Assembly: GCA_963758335.1 (NCBI GenBank)
Contig: CAVWVF010000004.1
Span: 2,294,001 to 2,358,000 of the forward strand
DNA length: 64,000 nt
Source of the DNA: Roseiarcus sp963758335
Lineage (GTDB): Bacteria; Pseudomonadota; Alphaproteobacteria; Rhizobiales; Beijerinckiaceae
Direction of reading: 5' to 3'
Below the pieces are notes generated by a model. The model was given only the letters and a program-made list of their open reading frames with translations, did not search any database and was not told where the DNA came from. A program made the translations under genes and the position numbers. Positions 25,750-34,901 of the stretch are shown here, piece by piece; position 1 is the first letter of the stretch; the number at the start of each line of letters is the position of its first letter.

Positions 25750-26307
25750 TCAGCCCTTGGCCGAAGGCGCGGGGTTGGGGTCGTGTTCGATGGTCTTGCC
25801 GTCGTCCGGATTGTCGTCGTCCGGGTTGCCCCAGCCAATCGAGATCACCTGCTTTCCTTCATCGCGCAGTCGCGCGGCCTCGGCGTCCGCCTGCGGATCG
25901 GGACCGGGAGTGTCGCGCCATTGAAACACCACTTGGCCAGGAGCGTTGACGCTCACGTCGACGCCGGACGACGAGGTGATCCAGCCGCGACGGCGAGCCT
26001 TGGCGCTGTTCCTGATGGTGAACATCGAAGCGGCGTCACGGCGGCGGGGATCATCACTCTGCAGCGCCTCGAAGATGTTCTTCTCGGCGATGTCGAGTCG
26101 CCTCTCCTCCATCTCGGCCGCGGCGTCGACCAGATGGGGTTTGGCCCATAAGAGCCGGCGAAGGTCGGCAGAGCCGACGCCCAATTCGCTCGCCGCCTCA
26201 CTGACATTGATCGCATGCCGGCTGAGAGTTTCGACGACAATGTCGGGGTCCAAGCGAGCGACCATGTCGGGAACAGCGGGCGGATGGCGGAAAGCGGTTA
26301 CGCTCAC
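25750..26307 (-). CDS. terminase-small-subunit-like HTH protein, copy 1
   Basis: 185 residues. Residues 20-55 form a helix-turn-helix (DIVVETLSRHAINVSEAASE, LGVGSADLRRLLWAKP). Residues 60-110 (AAAEMEERRLDIAEKNIFEA, LQSDDPRRRDAASMFTIRNS, AKARRRGW) resemble the oligomerisation helix and tail of phage terminase small subunits. The C-terminus is acidic and rich in Asp/Pro. Its ATG overlaps the stop of the zinc-ribbon gene by 4 bp. A paralogue with the same partner lies at 28133-28591. No large terminase or capsid gene is nearby, so packaging is unlikely; DNA binding is the safest call. Confidence 0.6.
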   Translation of the reverse strand: MSVTAFRHPPAVPDMVARLDPDIVVETLSRHAINVSEAASELGVGSADLRRLLWAKPHLVDAAAEMEERRLDIAEKNIFEALQSDDPRRRDAASMFTIRNSAKARRRGWITSSSGVDVSVNAPGQVVFQWRDTPGPDPQADAEAARLRDEGKQVISIGWGNPDDDNPDDGKTIEHDPNPAPSAKG

Positions 26308-26780
26308 TTGCCCAGATCCTTCTCGAACTGCGCGATCTTCGCCCGGCGAGCAACCAGGAGGGTGCGCTTGAGCTTGAGTTCGAGCCTTGCCCGGCGTTCG
26401 AGCATCTCGCCCGGCCGAGGATGAAGCTGGGCGGGGACGGTGGAGTTGAGGCGCGCGGCGAGGCGCGGGGCGAGATATTCCGCGCGCTTGTGGGTAGCGA
26501 TGAGTTCAATACGGGGACGAAAGCCGCCGGCCCTGAGACACTCACGGCAAGCAAGACCGCCCTCGAACAGCCGTAGGGTCCGGCACCGCCGGCCACAAGA
26601 GCAGACGAAGAAGGCCCAGTCGCCGCCGTTCTTGAAGCGGACATGCTGGACGCCGACGGTGAAGGAGATTTCGCAGTTGGGGAAGCTGACGGCGACGACG
26701 GTGGCGTCGCGGCCGATTTGGCCAGCGGTGCGCATGCGTGACGCGCTGAGACATGGAAAGTCGTCGATCGAGGTTTTCAT
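26304..26780 (-). CDS. zinc-ribbon protein, copy 1
   Basis: Start taken as ATG 26780 (MKTSIDDFPCLSASRMR), conserved with the second copy; the frame is open to 26819. Residues 60-90 contain FVCSCGRRCRTLRLFEGGLA followed by CRECL, a probable four-cysteine zinc ribbon. A basic helical C-terminus (RPGEMLERRARLELKLKR) follows. It overlaps the HTH gene by 4 bp. The function is unknown; the conserved pairing suggests that the two proteins act together. Confidence 0.6.
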   Translation of the reverse strand: MKTSIDDFPCLSASRMRTAGQIGRDATVVAVSFPNCEISFTVGVQHVRFKNGGDWAFFVCSCGRRCRTLRLFEGGLACRECLRAGGFRPRIELIATHKRAEYLAPRLAARLNSTVPAQLHPRPGEMLERRARLELKLKRTLLVARRAKIAQFEKDLGK

Positions 26781-28132
26781 GAGATGCAGGAATAGCGCCG
26801 GCGAGGAGGGAATGTCCATCGGGGATGTGGATGGACTGGGGAGTCATGTTAATTACTATGTTTGTTTGTGAATTATTGCAGAGTCATGCCGGGAGCGAGG
26901 GCCTTAGGCCGCAGTCACAACGAACCCCCGGGGTGGGGAGGGGGTAAACGATCCTGCCAATAGGAAATCCGGCCTCGCCCTCTCGGCCGCGTCATCCAAC
27001 GCGACATCTCCTTCACGGTCGAGCTGGCTGATCAGCGAATACGTCAAACGGCGCGATGACGGGGCAACTGCGTTCGGCCGGCGAGGTCGAGCGCCGGCTC
27101 AAGCGCACGCTGGCGCAGGGCCGGGTCCTCCGGAAAGGCGGGGTGGTAGGGGGGTAAATGATTGATCTGTATAGAGATTTCGACCTTCATCTTCGCCGGC
27201 TACCGCATTGTCCTGGCCGCGCAGATAGACCGGCGCATGATTGTGCAATGATGAAGCATTCCTTTGCGTTCTCGTTGGATGGTGGAGCGATGACGATCAC
27301 TGTCATATTGGAGGGTGCGGGCTGGGAAGCGCGCTGGGTCAACATTCGGCGAAACTCTATGGCCTGCTGGATGTTGAGGAAGCCGCGGGCGCGGCGTTTG
27401 CGGCCCGTATGAAGAGCGCGCGCGAGCGAAGGATGTCGCAGATAGAAAATTGTCTACGTAGATAAATTTCAGGGTGGAAATCCGAATCGTCGCCAAGGGA
27501 CGCTGTTTACGATCAGAGAATGCTAGGCAACCAGCGTAAGGCGAGCAAGCCCGACCGGCGCCGCCTGTCGAGACGCCGGTCGGGCTTGCCGACCATAACC
27601 TAAGAGGTCGAGCGCCAGTCCGAAAGGCTTGACCAGCGGATTGGTCATCTGTCTGTCATATGTTATGTTGTTGATATCATTAATCTTTGTTGTTCATGTC
27701 GCGTGCAAGTTGCGGCCGCGCACGCTGAGCATGGTGTAGCACGAGGTCGAGGCGGCGCGCGATCCCTGTCGCGTCGAATTTGTCAAGCCCTTGACCGAGG
27801 CGACGCTCAAGGCCGCCGACATGAATGTCGGCGACGACCAGGCTAATGACGCTCAGGCGTCGAGCGCAAGGCAGCCGGCCGCTCGGTGCTAGGGCTCACG
27901 TTGGCCTATTTCCCCTACCTAAGGTTGCAATCTTCGCGGCCTCAATCGCACGTTGTGAGATGTTCAGCACCTGATGTTGGCGATCGCCAACATGTCTTCC
28001 TGGGTGCACCCGATCGGCTTGACGTCGATTGACGTCGATGTGCCGCGCTCGACGAGGCGCGTCTCAATGATGTTCACGAACGTCTTGCGCTGGATCTGCT
28101 TATCGTTGTCCGTCCACCAAGGCGCGTCTCAA
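26781..28132. other. 1.35-kb spacer between the two gene pairs
   Basis: No convincing long gene. A 33-codon ORF at 27056-27157 (MTGQLRSAGEVERRLKRTLA...) and a plus-strand frame ending LDVEEAAGAAFAARMKSARE near 27400 look weakly protein-like. AT-rich DNA at 27655-27700 could hold a promoter. A 14-bp direct repeat, AGGCGCGTCTCAAT, lies at 28055-28068 and 28120-28133, the second copy touching the stop codon of the downstream HTH gene. Confidence 0.35.
27545..27589. repeat. perfect 16-bp inverted repeat
   Basis: GCAAGCCCGACCGGCG (27545-27560) and its exact complement (27574-27589) are separated by 13 nt. The stem is strong and GC-rich but lacks a T tract, so it is a bidirectional terminator-like or protein-binding hairpin rather than a classic terminator. 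Confidence 0.7.
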
Positions 28133-28591
28133 TCAAGACGCCTCTGGCGCGTCCTTGTCGGAAGCCGGCGCTTCGTGCTCGATGAGCTTGCCATCGTCGG
28201 GCGGCTCGTCGTCGCCTTCCCCAATCCACGAGATGACAATTCGACCGGCCGCGGGTGCGCTCACCATGTCAGGGCTCGCCGCGGACGTCAGCCAGCCGCG
28301 CCTACGCGCCTTGATGCTGTTACGGATGGTGAACATGCTGGCCGCATCGCGCCTTCTCGAATCCTCAGGCTTCAACGCCTCATAAATGTTCTTCTCGGCC
28401 GCGTCCAGCCGGCGTTCTTCCAGTTCGGCAGCCATGTCGACGAGAGCAGGCTGCGACCAGAGTAAACGTCTGAGATCAGCCGAAGCAACACAAAGCTCAT
28501 CCGCCGCATCGCTGACATTTACGCCATGACGGCTAAGAACTTCAACAACAACGTCATCGTCTAGATGAGAGACGGTATCAGGAACGCTCAT
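28133..28591 (-). CDS. terminase-small-subunit-like HTH protein, copy 2
   Basis: 152 residues, clearly paralogous to the 25750-26307 product: DVVVEVLSRHGVNVSDAADE, LRRLLWSQPALVDMAAELEE, RRLDAAEKNIYEALKPEDSR, RRRGWLTSAASPD. The acidic tail is shorter. The 4-bp overlap with its zinc-ribbon partner is also preserved. Divergence between the copies is high outside the core, so the duplication is old or the copies came in separately. Confidence 0.6.
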   Translation of the reverse strand: MSVPDTVSHLDDDVVVEVLSRHGVNVSDAADELCVASADLRRLLWSQPALVDMAAELEERRLDAAEKNIYEALKPEDSRRRDAASMFTIRNSIKARRRGWLTSAASPDMVSAPAAGRIVISWIGEGDDEPPDDGKLIEHEAPASDKDAPEAS

Positions 28592-29076
28592 GGCTTTTTC
28601 AGATCCTTCTCGAACTGATCTATCGCGGCTCTTCGCGCGACAATGATTGAACGCCTGAGGCTCATTTCAATCCTTACCCTTCCGTCCAACATCTGGCCGG
28701 GTCGGGCATGAACGCGGGCCGGCTTATCACTATTCAACTGAGCAATCCGCTTCGGCTCCGTCAGAACGACGCGCTGGCTGGAGCGTGGCATCATCTCAGT
28801 GCGATAGCGACAGACGCCCGCCGCGCGAACACACGCGGTGCACATCGGACGCCCTTCTAACAAACGCAGCTTCTGCGCCCGCCGACCGCAACTGCACCGG
28901 AACAGCGACCAGTCGCCGCCGCACTTCGGAAAATATTTCGACGTCACCTCGACCGAGTACTCGACCTCGCTGCCTTCAAACTTAATGATCGTCGCCTTCG
29001 TCTCGCGTCCGATGAGACCAGCTGCCCGCAAACGGGACGCCAAAATCACCGGAAGGTCGTCAATGCAGGTCTTCAT
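28588..29076 (-). CDS. zinc-ribbon protein, copy 2
   Basis: Start set at ATG 29076 (MKTCIDDLPVILASRLRAAG), matching copy 1; the frame continues open to 29154. The ribbon reads FRCSCGRRAQKLRLLEGRPM then CTACVRAAG. The C-terminal MLDGRVRIEMSLRRSIIVAR matches copy 1. No standard ribosome site is visible before either copy's ATG, so leaderless or alternative starts are possible. Confidence 0.6.
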   Translation of the reverse strand: MKTCIDDLPVILASRLRAAGLIGRETKATIIKFEGSEVEYSVEVTSKYFPKCGGDWSLFRCSCGRRAQKLRLLEGRPMCTACVRAAGVCRYRTEMMPRSSQRVVLTEPKRIAQLNSDKPARVHARPGQMLDGRVRIEMSLRRSIIVARRAAIDQFEKDLKKP

Positions 29077-29233
29077 GGCGTCGATTATTACTACATCCGG
29101 TTTCGAAACCCTAATTTCTAGGTTTCTAGGCTCCTCGTCGGCTGACGCAGCCAATTACTCCATCGGCTTTCAAAACTCCTGCTGGCGTCCGTTCTGCCGC
29201 TGTAGAAACAGATGTGTGCGTGAGCACCACCGG

Positions 29234-29365
29234 AACAATGGGGACGCTCCTACGCTGTGGGGACGATCTGGGGACGATCTGGGGACGATCTTTTTTCCGG
29301 CATCGTCCCCGTCTTTTGCCCAGGTATATCAAGGAGATGAAGCTAGTGGGGACGATGGGGACGAT
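29234..29365 (+). repeat. cluster of GGGGACGAT repeats
   Basis: Five direct copies of GGGGACGAT start at 29259, 29270, 29281, 29348 and 29357, with an inverted copy (ATCGTCCCC) at 29302-29310 and a degenerate one at 29240. The first three are spaced exactly 11 bp, one helical turn. This looks like an iteron or operator array upstream of the second gene pair. Confidence 0.65.
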
Positions 29366-30059
29366 CTTTCTCTTCTTCTTTTCTTATAGCGAAGTAGAAG
29401 ACCTAGAACGGACCGAGAACGGCCTTAAGAGCGACGCGGCCTATCCCTCTTTAAGACGATGTTTCATTCCGCGGTGGGAGGGGGGGCGGCGACGTCGCGC
29501 TTAATCCCGGAGGATCGGAAACCTGGGGTTGTCGTTCCGTCGTTCGACGGGCTCATGATGAAGGATCTGCTCATATGTTGCCCACACGAGATGGCCATGT
29601 GCGCGGACCCGCCGCCTCATCCATCTCAGCAAGAGCTTGGAAACACTGTCGTATCAGCCCTAGTCTTGTCCGCCCCCATCCGACCCGCCGGTGAATATCT
29701 GGTCGGAGCACCCAAAGGGCGGCTGAGCCAGCTGCCTCCCGTGGCATAGGCCTCGGCCGCCGCAGCCAGCAGCACCACGGCGCCGTCCACACCGGCAATA
29801 TCGCCGGTCTTGCTCAAGTCTAGCCAGGGCGTTCTGGGTGCCGCGGGCAACAACAGGCCTTCCTTTCATGCTCGGTCCACACGCGAATGCGCGCAGTCGG
29901 TTTCATTTCGGCCGTTCCAGCATGACGCATAGACGCGCGGACTCCGCCCGAAGGAGACGTTCTCGTTCTACTATCCGACGGCCATCGACGCTGAGCTGCA
30001 CCTGCCCTCAATGAGACGAACGGGGACAAATCCTCCGGCCGCGAGAGATGCGCGATCAG
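29366..30059. other. no recognisable gene
   Basis: A minus-strand frame at about 29626-29853 contains WLDLSKTGDIAGVDGAVVLL, which may be a scrap of a helicase or primase-type protein; I cannot assign it. The rest holds nothing I can support. Confidence 0.3.
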
Positions 30060-30446
30060 CTCTGGTGAGTGGCTTGAGCATCGACGCGGCGATCGCCAAG
30101 GAGGTGCTGCGCGTCCTGAAACCACTCGGCATCGAGGCCGCGGTCAAGGCAATCGAAGCCCAGTCAGACGGCTGAGCGGCAACTGGAACTCTCCTTGCAG
30201 CAGGCCCGCTACGAGGCCGCTCACGCCCGCCGCCAGTACGATTCTGTCGATCCAGCCAATCGGCTCGTCGCCGGTGAGCTGGAGCGCCGATGGAATGAGG
30301 CTTTGCAAGCCATTGCCCGGATCGAGGGCGATATCGCGGCCATGATTGCGCGGCGTCCGCCCCCGCTTGGCGAGCCGGAGCGGCAGCAACTCCTTGCGCT
30401 CGGCGCCGATCTCGAACGCGCCTGGGCCAAGAGATCCTCGACGTTG
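30060..30446 (+). pseudogene. large serine recombinase, internal fragment
   Basis: SGLSIDAAIAKEVLRVLKPL, then after a frame change near 30170 ELSLQQARYEAAHARRQYDS and VDPANRLVAGELERRWNEAL match the coiled-coil region that follows the zinc ribbon in large serine recombinases. The catalytic domain is missing and the 3' end is cut by an IS6 scrap. It is not derived from the element at 8.6-11.3 kb. Confidence 0.7.
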
Positions 30447-30535
30447 CGCAGCGACAGCGGGTACTTCACGTACATCATCACAACCAGACGGATCACCTCT
30501 GGCGAGCTGTTGAAATAGCGGAACGGGTTGCTCAT
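30428..30535 (-). pseudogene. IS6-family transposase, N-terminal scrap
   Basis: From ATG at 30535 the frame reads MSNPFRYFNSSPEVIRLVVM then MYVKYPLSLRNVEDLL, the typical start of IS6-family transposases. It then runs into recombinase-gene sequence. The catalytic part is absent. Confidence 0.75.
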
Positions 30536-30989
30536 GGCCTGAAGCTACCACAGCCAAAGACGATCGGAAAAATTGGTCTGACAATGCCCTCTGGGACACC
30601 AGCAGTCCGGATACGGCGACCAGCCGACGCGAGGCCTGCTTCGCCCGGTTCCCACATATTGCCATGCTGCACTATCGCCGCGCCCGGCCTCGCGTATGAT
30701 CAGCAAAAACAAGGAGGCGCCGCTCGGTTGGCCATGCCTCAAGCCACCGCGCCCTTCCTCGACTCTACAATTGGCTCCCTAACTGTCCAATAGCTACTTA
30801 TAAGGTTACTGCCAATAAACGAAGCGTGGGCATGTCTCGGAGAACAACGACATTCTCCTTCACTCCCAAAAGGCTGGTGTTCGCTGTTCGATCGGACCAC
30901 CCAACCTCACCGGTGCGATGCATGTGGCAAGACCTGTGGCCGGATCGGTTTCGACAGCGACACCGCACATTGACGCCGCGCCCTCTGCA
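30536..30989. other. no supportable gene; lost 5' part of the ATP-citrate lyase small subunit
   Basis: The open frame of the next gene extends back to 30826, but residues encoded before about 30990 do not resemble the ATP-grasp N-terminus of ATP-citrate lyase. I infer that a rearrangement removed roughly the first 100 codons. Confidence 0.4.
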
Positions 30990-32056
30990 GGCAGGAACCC
31001 TCGCCGAACGCGAGCGCCTGTTCTTCGTCGAGCATCGCCACGGCAACGCAACCTCGAAGGCGAACGGCGTGACCTTCGAGGCCGGCGTACCGGCCGAGCG
31101 CGAGGTCTATTTCTCGATCACCAACTCAACCGTCTTCCGCGCGCCGACGATGACGCTGACGCACATGGGCGGCGTGGACATCGAGGAGCTGGACACGAAA
31201 TACATCGCCCACATCCCGTTCGAGGCGCTGACCGGGCTCAAGGCCTTCGTCGTCGCCAACGCGCTGTCGGACATAGGCGCGCCCAAGGAGATCATCTCGC
31301 CTTTGGTGCAACACCTGCCCAAGCTGTGGGACCTGTTCCACCTCTATGGCATGACCACGCTGGAGCTGAACCCGATCCGCATGGCGATCGGCCGCGACGG
31401 GCGCCTCACGCCCAAGGCCTGCAACTTCAAGGGCGGCTTCGACCGCGACGATCCGCGCTGGCATCGGCTTGGTCTGCCGGACGAGAGCTTCACCGCCGAC
31501 ACATCGGCCTTCGAGCTCGAGGTGAACCAGCTCCGCACGCACCAGGGCCAGTCGGACGTGTTCGTCATCAACCCGAACGGCACGATCCTCGCCCCCACGT
31601 TCGGGGGCGGCGCCAACTCGCTGGTGACCGAGGTGCTGGGCGAGGCAGTCCGACTTCGGCGGCAACCCGCCCTATGAGAAAATGAAGTCCGTCGCCGCCA
31701 TCTGCTTCAAACACTGGCTCGCGCAGACCAACGTGCTGTTCATCATCGGCGGCAAATCGAACAACACCGACATCTACGAGACCTTCCGCGCGATGGCCGA
31801 CGCGCTGCGCGAGTATTTCAGCCGCAACGGACCCAAGCCGCTGTTCGTCGTTGTCGGCCGCGGCGGCCCCAACCTCGTGCGCGGATTGGGCGCCCTTGCG
31901 GAAGCCTGCGACAACCTCGGCCTCCCCTACCGCTTCTTCGGCTTCGACAGCGCGATCTCCGAGGTCGTGAACTACGCCAAGGAGGTCGATGCCTGGATGC
32001 GCGCAGGAGGCCGCGCCGCCGTCGCCGCCCGTCTCAAGATCAAGCAAGCCGCCTGA
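30826..32056 (+). pseudogene. ATP-citrate lyase small-subunit-like (ATP-grasp/citrate-binding), frameshifted
   Basis: From about 30990 the product follows the ATP-grasp part of ATP-citrate lyase (MGGVDIEELDTKYIAHIPFE, TTLELNPIRMAIGRDGRLTP, GQSDVFVINPNGTILAPTFG, GGGANSLVTEVLGEA). At about 31648 the frame is lost; in the next frame SDFGGNPPYEKMKSVAAICF and WLAQTNVLFIIGGKSNNTDI complete the citrate-binding domain to 32056. One base explains the shift. The N-terminal ATP-binding segment is also missing, so the subunit is probably non-functional unless the assembly is wrong. It is 15 bp upstream of the large subunit. Confidence 0.75.
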
Positions 32057-32071
32057 GCACGGGAGGATTGC

Positions 32072-34786
32072 ATGTACAAGAGCGGTATCAAAGGGTTCCC
32101 CTACTACCTCGGAATCAACTCTCTGGACGAGATCGCGACGCGCGAGGATCGCGTCGCGGTGCTCAACATCATGGGCAGCGAGTCGAAGCAGGTGACGCTC
32201 ACCAGCCACGCCTTCTCCGGCGGCAACGTGGCGTTCGGCACCTCGCCGGGACGGCGCGGTCAGGCGTTGCAGACGCCGGCTGGCGACATTCCCGTCTACA
32301 ACAACATCCGTGAGGGCCTCGCCGACGGCCACACGTTCAACACCGGCGTGGTGTATTTGCCGCCTTCAGGCGCGCGCGACGGCGTGGCGGAACTGGTGCG
32401 GGTCAATCCCGACCTTCGCAAGATCGTCATCATCACCGAGAAGATCGCCGTGCACGATGCGCGCGAGATCCGCGCCATCGGCCAGGGCTTCGGGATCGAC
32501 ATCTTCGGGGCCAACTGTCTTGGCGTCGCGGACTCCTGGAACCGCGTGCGCCTAGGCGGCGCCCTCGGCGGCGACAGCCCGGACGAGGCGCTGATCAAGG
32601 GCTCGGTCGCTCTGTTCTCCAACTCCGGCAACTTCACCACGACGATCGCGCAATACCTCGCGACCGCCGGCTGGGGCACGACGACGCTGATCTCCTCGGG
32701 CAAGGACATCTACATCCACTACGCCGCACCCGATTTCGTGCACGCGCTGAAGAACGACGCGCGGTCGAATGCGGCGGTGATCTACTGCGAGCCCGGCGGC
32801 TACTACGAACGCAGCCTGGATTTCGACAAGCCGGTGGTCGCCTGCGTCGTCGGCCGCTGGAAAACGCGGCTCACGCGCGCCGTGGGCCACGCAGGCGCCA
32901 TGGCCGGCTCCGGTGATAAGGCCGAGGACAAGGAAAGCTGGTTCATGAACGCCTTCGGCGTGGACGGCATCTTCACGCCCGAAAGTCCGATTGTCTCTGC
33001 CATAGGCGCGGTGGTCACCAACATTGCGCACATCCCGGCGGCGCTGACCGAGGTGATGCGCCTCAATGGCGTTTCACCGGACTTCTCGCCGCGCGGCTCG
33101 CTCGCGCTCAAGGCCTGGATGGCAAACGACCAGGGCCTCAAGCTTCCCTCGGGGATTGCGCTCCCGGTCGTGCAGGCGCGGTCACCGTACGACGCGCAGA
33201 TCAAGGCGGTGTCGCTGCAGGTCGGCGCGATCATTGCGCGCCAGAACATGAAGGACGCGTCCGGCGCCTCGATGATGGACCCGGCAACTCAGGTCACTTC
33301 GGTGCACGGGCACTCCGTGCTCGACATGGCGCTCGAGCCGCTGGAAGCGATCTTCGCCCTGCCGCTGGTGCACGAGATCGCGGGTCCGCAGGACCGCATG
33401 ATGCTCGACATCGCCATCGCCTCTGAGATCAACCTTGTCGGCGACCCGACGCTGATCGCGGCCGACGCGGCGCGCGAGGCGGGCAACTCGCCGAACATGG
33501 TGATGGCCGCCGCGGCCTCGATCATCGGGCCGAAGCGGGTCGAGCGCGCGCTCGCCTGCACGCGTGCGCTTGTCGATCTGTTCGCCCACTCGGGCATGAT
33601 GGACGCGCACGACGAGAGCTTCGACGTGAGGGCGATCCCGACCGACGAGAAGACCCGAGCTCTGTTCCTCGCAACCGCCCAGGACGCCGAGGACCCGCGC
33701 CCGCCCGCGATGCTCGCCGCCATGCGCGCGCGCGGCGGGAAGTCGGTGTTCCTGAAGTTCCTCGACACGCTGGGCGAGCGCGTCTCGCGCGACGCGATCC
33801 TCTCCGCGATCGCCACCACGATCGCGTGGGGGCCGCTGATGCGCAAACGCATCTCGCGCCTGACCGCCGAGACTTTGCCTTGGTATCTGCGCCTGTATGG
33901 CGTGATGATCGGCGCCTCGATCCCGGGACGTCATCATCAGCACGGCAGCCTATGCGGCGTGCCGCGCGAGGAGCGGTTCAGCCGCTGGACGATGGCCGAC
34001 TTCCTCTGCCTTGCCCTGATCGGCCGCAAGCCGACCGAGCGCGAGGCGCGCCCGCTGCAGATCCTGACCGGCCCGTTGATCTCGAACGGCCCCGGCGCCA
34101 TGTCCCTGCAGGGCGCGAAGGGCGCGGTGTCCGCCGACGGACCGCAGACGCCGGGCCGGGTGCAGATCAATAAGGGCATGGTCGGCTTCCTGACGCACAC
34201 CGGCTACAGCCACGGCGGCAATGGATTCGAAGGCATGGCCTTCCTGCTTGAACGCTTCCAGGGCATCGAGCTCAAGGAACCGACCGACCCGAACCACGGC
34301 ATCGACCTCGCCGGCATGGCGAAGTCGTTCGCCGAGGCGTACCGCGAGGAGAAGGCGAACGCGAGGGAATTGGGGGCAGCGGAGCTGCGGGCGCTGCCGG
34401 GCGTCCATCATCCGGTTTTCAAGGGCAAACCGGTCAACTACGACCCGCGCGAACGTTTCATTGCGAAATTCATGGAGGAGCACGACGACTACAACATCTT
34501 TCACGCCTATTACCGCGAGCTGGCGCAGGCGCTGTACGATGCCGGCGCCACGCCATACGTGTTCTGCGTCAACGTGGACGCGATCATCGCAGCCCTGCTG
34601 CTCGCCGTCTTGTGGCAGGACTACCGGTCCGGCACGCTGACCGTGAAAGACCTGGAGACGGCCGCGTTCAACGTCTTCCTTTACGGCCGCATGATCGGCG
34701 CGGCCGCGGAGATCGATGACCACCTGAACCGGGGCCGCAACATGGACATGCGCACGCCGCAGGACAACTGCCGGTTCATCGTCTGA
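32072..34786 (+). CDS. ATP-citrate lyase large-subunit-like (CoA ligase alpha + citrate synthase domains)
   Basis: 904 residues. Residues 1-330 are a succinyl-CoA-ligase-alpha-type CoA-binding and phosphohistidine module: NSGNFTTTIAQYLAT and the G-H273-A-G-A loop in which His is phosphorylated. A helical linker is followed by a citrate-synthase-like domain (about 600-904) with GPGAMSLQGAKGAVSADG, GFLTHTGYSHGGNGFEGM, CVNVDAIIAALLLAVLW and the closing GRMIGAAAEIDDHLNRGRNM, which cleaves citryl-CoA to acetyl-CoA and oxaloacetate. It is about 300 residues longer than the Chlorobium AclA subunit. A GGGAGGA ribosome site lies 8 bp before ATG. The ORF is intact but depends on the damaged small-subunit gene upstream. 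Confidence 0.8.
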   Translation: MYKSGIKGFPYYLGINSLDEIATREDRVAVLNIMGSESKQVTLTSHAFSGGNVAFGTSPGRRGQALQTPAGDIPVYNNIREGLADGHTFNTGVVYLPPSGARDGVAELVRVNPDLRKIVIITEKIAVHDAREIRAIGQGFGIDIFGANCLGVADSWNRVRLGGALGGDSPDEALIKGSVALFSNSGNFTTTIAQYLATAGWGTTTLISSGKDIYIHYAAPDFVHALKNDARSNAAVIYCEPGGYYERSLDFDKPVVACVVGRWKTRLTRAVGHAGAMAGSGDKAEDKESWFMNAFGVDGIFTPESPIVSAIGAVVTNIAHIPAALTEVMRLNGVSPDFSPRGSLALKAWMANDQGLKLPSGIALPVVQARSPYDAQIKAVSLQVGAIIARQNMKDASGASMMDPATQVTSVHGHSVLDMALEPLEAIFALPLVHEIAGPQDRMMLDIAIASEINLVGDPTLIAADAAREAGNSPNMVMAAAASIIGPKRVERALACTRALVDLFAHSGMMDAHDESFDVRAIPTDEKTRALFLATAQDAEDPRPPAMLAAMRARGGKSVFLKFLDTLGERVSRDAILSAIATTIAWGPLMRKRISRLTAETLPWYLRLYGVMIGASIPGRHHQHGSLCGVPREERFSRWTMADFLCLALIGRKPTEREARPLQILTGPLISNGPGAMSLQGAKGAVSADGPQTPGRVQINKGMVGFLTHTGYSHGGNGFEGMAFLLERFQGIELKEPTDPNHGIDLAGMAKSFAEAYREEKANARELGAAELRALPGVHHPVFKGKPVNYDPRERFIAKFMEEHDDYNIFHAYYRELAQALYDAGATPYVFCVNVDAIIAALLLAVLWQDYRSGTLTVKDLETAAFNVFLYGRMIGAAAEIDDHLNRGRNMDMRTPQDNCRFIV

Positions 34787-34901
34787 GCAGGAGGGTAAAC
34801 AGGGCCCGACAACAGGGCCTGAGAGACATCGATAAAACCGGCCTAGGGAGAACGGGCCAATACTGACACCGGAACAGCGCCGGGAGAAAATCTGAGACGT
34901 C

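Noticed and set aside
26304..29076. Prophage
   Set aside because: Only terminase-small-subunit-like and zinc-ribbon genes; no large terminase, portal, capsid, tail or lysis genes nearby.
29234..29365. CRISPR array
   Set aside because: Repeats are 9 bp with about 2-bp spacing or irregular gaps; no cas genes.
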